In this document: one piece after another, positions 43,030 through 53,440 of the stretch | Layout: each line of letters begins with the position of its first letter | Numbering within the stretch: position 1 is the stretch's first letter | Source of the DNA: Aralia elata | Taxonomy: Eukaryota; Streptophyta; Magnoliopsida; Apiales; Araliaceae | DNA length: 64,000 bases | Direction of reading: 5' to 3' | NCBI GenBank assembly: GCA_034770075.1 | Contig: JAVJAP010000214.1 | Location: 1,674,001 to 1,738,000 of the forward strand | Program-made: the position numbers and the translations under genes | The notes under the pieces: model-generated | Databases searched by the model: none | Told to the model about the DNA's origin: nothing | The model's input: only the letters and a program-made list of their open reading frames with translations

Positions 43030-45804
43030 TGAGACCCCCAAATCCGGGTACTTCGTTTCCTCAGGATATGGTGTTCATTATTCAAATACATCACATTATG
43101 TCTAACTACCCATTCAAAAATAAACGAAAACTGTTAATAAAAATAGAAATCTCCCATTAAAGGGTTACATCATCTTTAACAAATAAGTCCTAGGTCATCT
43201 AACCTTAATTAAACATCAAATGCGGAAACATAATCAAGTCTAATACATAAATAGCATTAAAATAAATACAACAAGTCTTCATCACTTGTTTGCTTTTCCT
43301 TTACCCTTACTAGTGGACGACTCGTCAACTCTTTTAACTTTAGCTGCAATGCTATTATGCAAGGGTGAGCAACAATTGCCTAGCAAGTAACACAATAAAA
43401 ATAATAATAATAACATGCGAAATAATCAACGGATATTGAATAATCGAAGATTCAACTTTTGAGTCAAGAATGAAAGATAAGATTCAAAAGAACATCTGAG
43501 GGTCTTAAGACCATGAACTATGTCCCAGGTTATCAAGTATTTCTACTTTAAACCTTTAACAGTCGTAAGACTATATGGACCTTACTTCTCGTACTTAGGG
43601 GGATCAGCCCTTTGTACCATGTATGTGCACTACATCTTAACGCTAACGCGTAAATAAAATCCCCTGTATAAGGGTTGTTCATCTCAGTTTGACATTGGAG
43701 TCGGCACCAAAGGAAGTTTGGTTTGGATTTACTTCAATACGTTTCTAGAATTTAAAATGCTCATCAACTATGGACTAGTCGAATCAATAAGGGTTCGCTA
43801 GTCAATCAAGGTTCAATAAAAACGTATTGAAATAAACCCTTATAAAACTTGCTCAAGTAAGTAATAGTGTTATAAAACTTGCATGATAAAAGGATGAAGT
43901 TCAGGAACTTGCGTAGAAATAATTAAATAAGGATAAGATATTTGCTTTCAATGAAATAAAAAGATTAGGAGTAGTAAGCTTGCTTTCGATGAAATAAAAG
44001 ATTAAGGGTAGAAAACTTGCCTTGTGCGTAGATTACAAACTAACATTCACGTTCTTTAATCAACCTATACATTCGGTTTATAAAGCAGTAACAATAATTA
44101 ATTACAGTATTATAAACAATTCATGATTCATTCTCATCCAATTTCATTTTAATAACTCGATTGTTTCTGGTCATCAGTCTCACTTCAGAAGTTGTAAGCC
44201 TAATTATAGCAATATCATACATAAGGATTCCTAAGACTCAACGTTAAGATAGGGTTCATCAATCTCTATATTCTATAATCAGCAAGTATATGCTTAGCAT
44301 CCAACTCAACGTCTTGGTATTCGTTCAACATATTAATCTAAGTTTTAAACATGCATAGGGTGACATAGCATAACTACAAATAAAGAAAACTTTAACATTT
44401 CATGCAGTGAGCTCGCCGGGGCGAGAATTCTTTCACAAAATCTCTCGCCGGGGCGAGAAATTCCTTTACAGTTTTCTCTCCGGGGCGAGAAAACTCAGTT
44501 CAATGAGCTCGCCGGGGCGAGAAACTCAGTTCATTGAGCTCGCCGAGGCGAGAAACACAAAATTCAGATTCTGCAGTTCGCGAAGAACGCAGAAAAATGC
44601 CAAATTTGGCCAAAATTTTTCACAATTCACCGATTAAATCACTACCCAATTATCATATATGGTATGAAATCAAAACCCATTCTATAAACAGTGATTTTAA
44701 CATCACAGACAACTTAAACAATCCAATTAAAGGCTAAAATTTAATTGTTCATACTTTATTGCCAAGTTTTGATACAGTTAACAAAATCAATCACTGTAAA
44801 TTTGTTTCTTAACCAATTTAATCCATTTAACTCTTGTTTTCTTCGTTTTTACATGCATAAACATAATTAGTCATCAATTTAACCGATTAATATGCAAAAC
44901 AGACATCCATTTCCTACATTTAAACCATGTTCGTATACAACTACTCTGTAATTCCAGAACTTCATTTAAACACATAATCTCATGGATTTAACGACTCTAA
45001 ATCACATATAATTCATATAAAACACATTTATGCATGCTTACAAACATCTAACATTAATTTATAAAAAATTAAACCATAGAACTTTCTATACAGAAAACTT
45101 GAAATATACTTTCATGGGATAAAATCTCATAAGAACATAAATTAAAGTCTAAAATCAAGGAATTATCTTGACTAGTGCTTGGATTATACAACAATTGGAT
45201 GGAACTTCTTCTCAATTCTCTAATTCCTCTCAATTATCTCTCTGTATAAACTTTTAGAAACTGATGATAGAATGATGCGTATGAAATAGAATGGCAGAGT
45301 GTGGTTGTCAGTTAATCCTATAATGGGTTAACTGACTCTAACCCCCACTAAGGCCATGTTTGGTTACTCACTTATTCCTTCTTTCTAATTTATTTTAATA
45401 AATAGTTTATAATATAGTTTATGTCACATATTTAATCAATTAAATAATCTCATTTAAATCAATTAAATAAAATAGGATAATTCTACATTAAATCACATAG
45501 TCACATAAATAAAATTCTCCTTTATTAATAATGACAAATTATTAAATTTCTAATTAATATTAAATTAATTAGAAATAACATTATGCTTATTTAAATAATG
45601 CATTCAATCAAATAAACTCAATTAAACACATACTTTAAATATAAAGATTCTCCACATCAATTTAATTAATGTAACACATATAATTAAATTAATCTACCAC
45701 AAATTAATCAATTAATCAATTAATTTAATAATTAAATCATCGAAAAAATATTTATTTAATTCAATAAATATTTAAATTAAATTACAAAATCCTCGTTCGT
45801 CACA
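43030..45804 (-). mobile_element. 3' LTR of element G
   Basis: 2775 bp. On the minus strand it reads TGTGACGAACG...GGGGGTCTCA, the same general ends as the LTRs of B and C. Five CTCGCCGGGGCGAG-type words are at 44412-44552. A possible TATA element lies near 45245 (TTTATACAGAGAG on the minus strand). No credible ORF. Confidence 0.85.
44412..44552. repeat. Phased CTCGCCGGGGCGAG words in the G LTR
   Basis: Starts at 44412, 44444, 44476, 44508 and 44539: steps of 32, 32, 32 and 31 bp. Three copies are exact; the others have a single change. The same word is in the LTRs of element A, which belongs to a different clade. Confidence 0.93.
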
Positions 45805-45952
45805 TCTTTCCCCCTTTTAAAAGGATTTTGTCCCCAGAATCACGATTCAATTAATTCCCTTAAAAGGATTCTGTCCCCAGAATCACGACTCAATTAATTC
45901 GCCCCGTTACATTCTCCCCCCTTACAAAGATTCTGTCTCCAGAATCGCTACA
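45805..45952 (-). repeat. Triplicated polypurine-tract region of element G
   Basis: Three imperfect copies of a 45-50 bp unit (AAGGATTYTGTCCCCAGAATC with a CCCC-rich edge) at about 45805, 45856 and 45906. The corresponding region of B is a single copy (CTGGGGACAGAATTC and PPT). The unit includes the purine run next to the LTR. Confidence 0.8.
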
Positions 45953-45958
45953 TAAAGA

Positions 45959-47463
45959 CTAAGCAAATAGCTATGGATAACTTCTCATCATCTAATCTTC
46001 GAGTTCCCACGTAGCTTCTTCAGCGTTGTGGTTCCTCCAGATTACCTTAATGGAAAGTATAATTTTATTTCGTAGCTCTTGCTCTTTCCTGTCAACTATC
46101 TGAACAGGCTCTTCTTCGTAAGATAAATCTTTTTCAACTTGTAGGGGTTCATATTTTATGACATGCTTGTAGTCGGGTTTGTATGGTCGTAACACCGAGA
46201 CATGAAAAATATTGTGGATGTGTTCTAACGTCGGAGGTAAAGCTACCTCATATGCGACCTCTCCAACTCTCCTTAGCACTTCAAAGGGTCCAATGAACCT
46301 CGGGCTCAGTTTTCCCTTCTTACAAAAACGAATCTTCCCTTTCCAGGAGATACCTTTAAGAAAACGTAGTTACCAGACTCAAACTCTCGATTCTTACGAT
46401 GTTGGTCGGCATATTTCTTTTGCCTATCCTGAGATACTATCAATCTTGCCCTGATGACTTTAACAATTTTTGCGGTCTGTTGTACCAGTTCTGGTCCTAG
46501 TAATTGACGTTCGCTAACTTCATCCCAGCATAAAGAAGTTCTGCACTTTCTGCCGTACAACGCTTCGTAAGGCGGCATGCCAATACTTGTGTGGTAACTA
46601 TTATTGTAAGCAAATTCCACTAACGGTAGATGATCATCCCAATTTCCCTTGAAATCTATGATGCAAGCTCTCAACATATCCTCCAATGTTTGAATCGTTC
46701 TTTCACTCTGTCCGTTGGTCTGTGGATGATATGTCGTACTCATGCGTAACTGCGTTCCCATGCACTCTTGTAGTCATTTTCAGAAGTTTGATGTGAAGCA
46801 CGTATCCCTATCTGAGACAATAGATATTGGAACACCGTGCCTCGAAATAATCTCTTTCATGTACAACTTTACCAGCTGATCTAAGTTGAATCTGATCTTG
46901 ATCAGTAAGAAATGTGCTGATTTCGTCAATCGATCTACGATAACCCATACTGCGTCGAAACTTTTCTGAGTCGTCGGAAGACCTACTACGAAATCCATGG
47001 TGATGTGCTCCTATTTCCATTCTGGGATTTCTAACGGTTGTAATAGCCCACTTGGCCTCTGATGTTCTACTTTAACTTTCTGACATGTCAAACATTTGGC
47101 TACACAATCGGCAACGTATCTCTTCATATTCGGCCACCAAAAATGCTGTCGGAGATCTTGGTACATCTTCGTACTACCTGGATGAATCGAATATCTTGAA
47201 TTTTGAGCCTCGCTCAAAATTTTCTCCTTAACCTCTAGTACTGGCGGAACCCAAATTCTTCCTTCGAATCTTAATACTCCCTCGTTATCCACTTTGAATT
47301 TCACTTCATCACCTCCAGATATTCTGTTCCTGATTCTATCACATTCTTCGTCCTGAATTTGTGCTTCCTTAACCTTATCCACCAAAGTTGAACCGATTCT
47401 CAATTGAAATAATTTTTCATCACACTCCTTCAGAAATTTTACCTCCAACTCTAGTTTCGCCAT
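45959..47463 (-). pseudogene. pol: G pol: integrase and chromodomain-like tail
   Basis: Broken minus frames. 47463-47011: YSIHPGSTKMYQDLRQHFWWP and CLTCQKVKVEH (zinc finger). 46998-46780: MDFVVGLP and VSDRDTCF. 46761-46306: HPQTNGQSERTIQ, YNNSYHTSIGMPPYEALYG. 46279-45992: LRRVGEVAYEV, YEEEPVQIVDRKEQ, WRNHNAEEATWELED. TAGs replace tryptophan at EWK and FW; a lost C in KVSP(W)KGK shifts the frame near 46345. The tail matches the chromodomain-like end of B. All catalytic positions remain readable although the gene is dead. Confidence 0.88.
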
Positions 47464-48684
47464 TGCTGTAATTAGCTCCTCTTAAGCGGTAATCATAGAC
47501 AATTTCTCCCGAACCTTTCTGCTTAAGGCGTCGGCCACAACGTTCACTTTACCCGGATGGTATAAAATTTCGCAGTCGTAATCCTTTATCAATTCCAACC
47601 ATCTCCTCTGACGCATGTTCAGATCCTTCTGTGTAAAAATATATTTCAAACTTTTGTGGTCTGTATATATTTCACACTTCTCCCCATAAAGATAATGCCT
47701 CCATATCTTCAAAGCAAACACTACCGCTACCAATTCCAAATCATGGGTAGGATACCCCTTCTCATAGTCTTTTAATTATTGTGACGCATACGCAATGATC
47801 TTACCGTTCTGCATAAGAACACAACCTAGTCCTTTATGCGACGTATCACTGTACACTACAAAATTTCATGTGCTATCTGGTAGAGACAACACAGGCGCCG
47901 TACTCAACCTCTTCTTTAATTCTTGAAAACTTTCCTCACACTTCTCCGTCCAAACGAACTTCACCGTCTTTCTAGTCAAATTCGTTAATGGAGTCGCGAC
48001 TTTGGAAAAATCCTGAATGAATCTCCTGTAGTAACTTGCCAATCCTAGGAAACTCCTTACTTCTGATGGTGTTTTCGGCTGATCCCAATTAAGCACTATT
48101 TTAACCTTTGACGGATCCACCGAAATCCCATCCTTGTCAATCACATGTCCAAGAAATTGTACTCTCTCTATCCAGAATTCACATTTTGAAAATTTAGCGT
48201 ACAACTTCTCTCTTCTTAACACTTCTAATGTCGCCTTCAAATATTTTATATGCTCTTTTTTAGTTTTGGAGTAAATTAGAATATCGTCAATGAATACTAC
48301 TATAAACTTGTCCAAAAATGGCTTAAACACCATGTTCATTAAGTCTATGAATGCTGCAGGAGCATTCGTTAGACCAAATGACATCACCAGAAACTCATAG
48401 TGACCATAACGAGTCCTGAACGCTGTCTTCGGTACATCTTCTTTCCTTACTTTCAACTGATGATACCCACTCCTCAAATCTATCTTCGAGAAATATCTAG
48501 CTCCTTTCAATTGATCAAACAAGTCGTCCATTCTTGGCAACGGGTATTTATTCTTAATCGTGACCTTATTCAACTCTCTATAATCAATGCAAAGTCGCAT
48601 CGATCCGTCCTTCTTTTTAACAAACAACACCGGCGCTCCCAACGGTGATATGCTCGGCTGAATATACTTCTTATCTAAAAGTTC
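47464..48684 (-). pseudogene. pol: G pol: reverse transcriptase and RNase H
   Basis: 48642-47866 carries LCIDYRELNK, YPLPRMDD, FSKIDLRSGYHQ, FGLTNAPAAFI, VVFIDDILIYSK and LGHVIDKDGISVDP. RNase H continues to 47482: YSDTSHKGLGCVLMQ, YTDHKSLKYI, VADALSRK. In-frame stops lie at about 48682 (glutamine codon), 47866, about 47775 and 47482. The catalytic aspartates are preserved. Very similar to B in order and spacing. Confidence 0.9.
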
Positions 48685-50466
48685 TTACAATTGTACCATC
48701 AATTCTTTCATCTCTACTGGGGCCATACGGTACGGAGCTTTCGATATCGGTGCAGTTCCTGGCGCCAAATCGATTACAAACTCAACTTCCCTATTTGGCG
48801 GAAGTCCTGGCAAATCATCTGGGAAGACATCTACAAAGTCCCTTACGACAGGTATCTCTTCTAATTTTGGACTCTCTTTTTGAGTATCAACTATGTAGGC
48901 TAAGTATCCCACACAGCCTTGTCTTAACAACTTCCTGGCTTGCATCATCGTCAGATAACTCGCTTGTCTAGGCGATTTGCTGCCATAAAATACTACCTTT
49001 GACGGAGTCATAAGGCTAATACGTTTCTTTTGGCAATCAATTATCGCTTTATAATTGAATAGCCAATCCATTCCCAAAATAACATCAAATTCCCCAAGTT
49101 TGATTGGAATCAGATCTACTGTCATCACGTTTCCCTAAGTGTTCACTCTACAGTTCTTGTGTACGTGCCTAACATGAATTACCTCCCTATTCGCAATTTC
49201 TATGTTTAAAGGGTAATCTAATTCCTCCTTAGGCAATTCTAAGTTCTTAGCAAAGTCATCGGATATAAATGAACAAGTAGCACTCGAATCAAATAATACA
49301 TAAGCATCTATATTATTGATCGGTATGATACCTGACACCACATCGGGAGACTGAACGACATCTTGCACGGTCATGTTGAAAGTCCTGGCGGTAGGTCGGT
49401 TTGTTGGTACTGATCCGGTTATAGTTAATGTACTACCACCACTGTTCCCCTTATTGCTTCCTGTTACTGCTCCTCTTGCTGCCTTCTTGGGGCAATCCCT
49501 AGCCAGATGATCCTTCGATCTGCAAGTGAAATAAATGCCCTTCTTCGGATTCAGACAATTCGGTGCTATGTGGCCTTCCTGACCACAATTGTAGCACACC
49601 CTCTTCCCCTTCAGGCAAATTCCCACATGATTCTTCTCGTAGGTAACACATAGTTCTACCTTCTTCTTCTGACCTCCCTATTGATTTCCAGCAGATCCAT
49701 TATCATTCCACTTCCTCTTCTGGTTGTGACCACCACCGTTACTACCACTCGCTTTGTTATTCTCATTTTCACCCTTCTTTTTCTTCTGCTCTTGGTTATA
49801 CTTAGTCATTGCATCACTCTCACCTTCTGCGATAATTGCCTTTTCCAAAACTCTGGCAAAAGTGTTCAATTGGAACATTGACACCTTGCTGTACAACCAC
49901 GGCTTCAATCCCTGTTTGAATCTGCTCGCCTTCCTTTCATCGGTGTTCACTTGATAAGTTGTGAACCTAGCCAACTCATTAAATTTTGCAGCGTATTCCG
50001 GTACAGTTATGGTACCCTACTTCAGCTCCAGGAATTGAATCTCCATTTGATTTCGCGATCTAGGCGAAAAATACATCTCATAAAACATCTCCTTAAACCT
50101 CTCCCACGCGATTACACCCTGACCTCCTCGAACCTTATTTGCTTGCCACCAGTAACTGGCCTTTGACTTAAGCATGAACGTTGCAAAGGCAGTCTTTTGA
50201 TCCTCACTGACCCTAGCAACGTCAAATACTTTCTCCATTTCCATCATCCAGGTTTGGGCTTCGATCGGGTTCAGGGAACCCCTAAATTCTGGCGGTCCTA
50301 CCGCTTTGAAATCCTTAAATGACGTCACTGGTGGAGCTTGCGGCTGATTCGCAAGTGCTCCAGCCAAAAGGTTCACCAACTGCTGTACAAGATTAGTATT
50401 GGCGTTGTTGTTGTTATTGGTAGAGCTCTCCTGAGCTTGTTGACGTGGTTGGCATCTCGACGGCAT
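48685..50466 (-). pseudogene. gag: G gag and protease
   Basis: The gag starts at 50466 (MPSRCQPRQQAQESS). Capsid: SFKDFKAVGPPEFRGSLNP, SYWWQAN, FYEMYFSPRSRNQ, then a TAG at 50017 in place of glutamine (LELKQG). It continues ARFTTYQVNTDERKASRF, with another TAG at 49678. Zinc knuckles: CYNCGQEGHIAPNC and a damaged YFTCRSKDHLARDC. Protease: YVLFDSSATCSFISDDFA, in which the catalytic DSG has become DSS, then GMDWLFNYKAI. A stop at 49135 separates protease halves. Gag-pro is one phase as in F. Confidence 0.88.
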
Positions 50467-50555
50467 TTTCGGTTCAAGAATATGCGCTTATTAGATCATC
50501 ACTCAATTTCTTAAGTGTTTAACATTTAACTCAAAATAATTCAGGTTAAACATTT
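50467..50555 (-). other. Remaining leader of G and rearrangement junction
   Basis: About 88 bp upstream of G's gag with no feature beyond AT-rich sequence. Near 50555 it passes directly into the middle of another RT (after PKTPLEVR on the minus strand), with no LTR or PBS. This is an illegitimate junction or the edge of a large deletion. Confidence 0.65.
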
Positions 50556-51299
50556 TCCTCACTTCCAACGGTGTCTTCGGCTGATCCCATTTTATCACAG
50601 TTTCCACTTTTACTGGATCCACTGAAATTTCGTCCTTATCAATTACGTGCCTAAGAAATTGCATGTGCTTCAACCAGAATTCACATTTTGAAAACTTCGC
50701 ATATACTTTCTCCCTTCTTAACGATTCCAACGTCAGTCTCAAATGCTCAGTGTGCTCTTTGGTTTTGGAATACACCAAAATATGATCAATGAAAACCACT
50801 ACGAACTTATCCAAAAACGGTTTAAACACCTTGTTCATTAGATCCATAAATGTTGCAGGTGTATTTATTAGACCAAATGACATCACCAGGAACTTGTAAT
50901 GACCATACCGAGTTCTGAACGCCGTCTTCGGTACATCCTCCTTTCTAACCTTCAACTGATGGTACCTACTCCTCAAATCTATTTTCGAAAAATACCTAGC
51001 TCCCTTCAACTGGTTAAACAAGTCATCGATCCTTGGCAACGGGTATTTATTCTTAATCGTAACCTTGTTCAATTCTCTGTAATCAATACAAAGCCGCATC
51101 GACCCGTCTTTCTTCTTAACAAACAACACTGGCGCTCCCACGGCGACACGATCGGTTGGATATACTTATCCAATAATTCTTGCAATTATACCATCAACTC
51201 CTTCATCTCCACTAGAGCCATATGGTACGGGGCTTTCGATATAGAGGTAGTACCTGGTGCTAAATTGATCACAAATTCAATTTCTCGATTCGGTGGAAG
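50556..51299 (-). pseudogene. pol: Element G2: isolated Tekay-like RT fragment
   Basis: Minus strand: from the LPPNREIEFVINLAPGT region (51299-51180), through LCIDYRELNK, YPLPRIDDLF, FSKIDLRSRYHQ and FGLINTPATFM, to FIDHILVYSK and KTPLEV. The second catalytic aspartate is histidine (FIDH) and several conserved residues are changed (G-to-R in RSRYHQ). It is about 240 codons of the RT palm, bounded by copia LTR J on one side and G's leader on the other. It is close to G in sequence and may be a second copy of that family. Confidence 0.85.
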
Positions 51300-51911
51300 T
51301 GTTAGGTTTGTATATAACGCGACCATACAATCAAATTACACAAATATAGCGGAAACGTGATAAAACGGATTTTAAAATTTTTCTTACAAACCATCACCAT
51401 GATCATCCTTGTGCTCAATTATTAATTAAACGAAAGAGATAGAAAATCAGATTCATACCCTCATAGGTCAAAGCTTCCTCGGGTACAAGTTCAACTACAA
51501 ATCCTTCGCGTTCTCCTTGAATTCCACCGATTAGATTCTTTCTTTTGATCAACGTTAGCCACCCAAGTGTTTGGCCTCTACAGGTGATCCACCAAGGAAT
51601 AATATCTTAGGTATGTATGATACGCAAACATGCAATCAAATTACATAAATAGAGCAAAAGCGCGATAAAACGGATTTTAAAATTTTTAATACAAACCATC
51701 ACCATGATCAATCTATGTGCTCAATTAACGATATACAAGAAAGAGAAATAGAATAAGAATTATACCCTCGTAGATCAAAGCTTCCTCGAGTAGAAGTTCA
51801 ACTCCTAGTCCTTCGTGTTCTCCTTGAAATCCACCAGTTAGATTCCTTCTTTTGATCAACGTTAGCCATCTAAGTGTTTGGCCTCTAAAGGTAATCCACC
51901 AAGGAAAAATA
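51300..51911. repeat. Tandem duplication of the LTR terminus of J
   Basis: Copy 1 is 51300-51604; copy 2 is 51605-51911 and starts TCTTAGG where LTR K has TGTTAGG. The copies have diverged by roughly a tenth, far more than a recent slip would give. LTR K has a single copy. Confidence 0.85.
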
Positions 51912-52037
51912 GTTGTTCAAGAAGATGGGTGTTGGCAAAACTCTAGTTTCTATCTCTATAGAAATTGCAAGTACTCTCTGTCTCCAATTATTATGGAAGA
52001 GTGTGCAACTGTCTAACCCTAAATCATGATAAGACTC

Positions 52038-52052
52038 CTCTTATTTATAGAT
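52038..52052 (-). promoter_or_regulatory. TATA box of LTR J
   Basis: The minus-strand sequence CTATAAATAAGAGGAG. The identical box is in LTR K at about 55354-55368. The AAACCCTAATCC-type segment lies just upstream. Confidence 0.6.
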
Positions 52053-52189
52053 ATAGGGAACCCTCCTAAACTATTTAGGATTAGGGTTTTTATTTTAATT
52101 AAACTCCTTTAATTAATTAAACTCCTAATCCAATTAGGAATTTATGAGAGTACTTTTATTAATTAATTCCCAAACGCTTTTAGGAATTA

Positions 52190-52218
52190 AATAATAATAA
52201 TAATAGTAATAATAATAA
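52190..52218. repeat. AAT microsatellite in LTR J
   Basis: About nine AAT/AGT units. The equivalent in LTR K (55509-55542) is longer and purer. Confidence 0.85.
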
Positions 52219-53427
52219 GAAGACTCCTCTTATTAATTTATATTTAATATTTTTAAAATATTAAATAATAAATATTAAGCTATTTAATTTATTCTATCTA
52301 CATAGATTAAATTAAATACACTTAACTTATTATTATAATTATGCCATTTACTTTTTTAAATAAATATTTTCATTTTTGCAGTGTGACCCTTTAGGTTCTC
52401 CATATTAAACCGGTTGTGAATAAATCAATTAGAACAATTCTAATCTTATTTAAATAAATAAATTAAACTATTTAATTTATTTAAATAAATAACATTTATT
52501 CTACAATAAGGGTAAGCCCCCTTAGCGATTATCGACTTTTCAGATAATATAGATTTTAACATTAATCACAAAAGAACCTTTCAGTGAATAGTTACCGTAC
52601 AATTTAATCCTTCTACCATACAATGTCCCAATTAAATATAAGACATGGAATTACTGTCAAGTCTTATTTTATTTAATTATATGTATTTCGATTCCCAAAT
52701 GCACAGTTCTAAATAATGCAAATTAAAAACTCCTTTCTAATTTCGTTCTGCCTTTGCCAAGGAGTACTAAATTGGTATTTATCGAATCACATAGGACATT
52801 CTCATCTTTTACTAGATGTAGTAGATTCTTTGTTGATCATTCACCTATCTCCATGTATAACTTATTATACCCAATCATACCCTTTGATATACCCTAAAGG
52901 TCTTAAGGGACATGCCAAAGTATAATTCATCATACACAAGATACTATGATGATCTCAAGTCTAAGGATCACTTGTACTACTATCATTTGAGGAATTCCTA
53001 TTGACAAGCGAGTAAAACTCCATTAGGTATTCCTTAGCGAGCCACGCTCAGTGAACTTATTCTCCAATAATCACCTACATACTTTCTTTAATGTCTCCAT
53101 ACAAATGATTATGAGATTAATCATCCTCTTACTAAGAGTAAGCAACGTATGTACTAATCTATCCAGATTCACTAATATCCTCTTAGTAATCCAACGATTA
53201 GTAATGATTTTAGTTTTAAGCTTTCTAAGAATTTAGATCTTATTAGCATGATCACCATCATGATTCTAAAAGCATTGCTTAAAACTATGAGTTTATCAAA
53301 TATTAAATAACAGCACCATGTAGATAAAGTAAAATGCCTTTAATACTTTTATTAATAAATGAATAAGATTACAAAGTATATGCTACATCATATCAAATAT
53401 GATTGGCTTGTGTGCATACTACTTTCA

Positions 53428-53440
53428 ATCTCCCACTTGC
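53428..53440 (-). other. Polypurine tract of element J
   Basis: On the minus strand GCAAGTGGGAGAT, directly next to the LTR. The same arrangement is at 56718-56730 for K. Confidence 0.85.

Larger units (their letters stand above)
43030..50555 (-). mobile_element. Element G: decayed Tekay/Del-like gypsy, 5' end lost
   Basis: Minus-strand order: gag start 50466, gag, protease, RT, RNase H, integrase, chromodomain-like tail, stop at 45959, triplicated polypurine region, 3' LTR 43030-45804. Upstream of gag only about 88 bp of leader remain before an unrelated-position RT fragment (G2). The PBS and 5' LTR are therefore missing. It was inserted into element C's protease region (left flank AATTG). 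At least nine stops and one frameshift interrupt its coding region. Confidence 0.85.
51300..53427 (-). mobile_element. 3' LTR of copia element J
   Basis: On the plus strand TGTTAGGTTTG...TACTTTCA, immediately followed by the complement of a polypurine tract (GCAAGTGGGAGAT) and the end of RNase H. It is 2128 bp because the first 305 bases are duplicated in tandem. A TATA box (CTATAAATAAGAG on the minus strand) is at about 52038-52052. It was inserted in the G2 RT fragment. Confidence 0.85.

Noticed and set aside
44412..44552. CRISPR-like array (short repeats at regular spacing)
   Set aside because: The repeats are 14-nt palindromes with 18-bp intervals that are partly similar to each other, inside a plant LTR; there are no cas genes.
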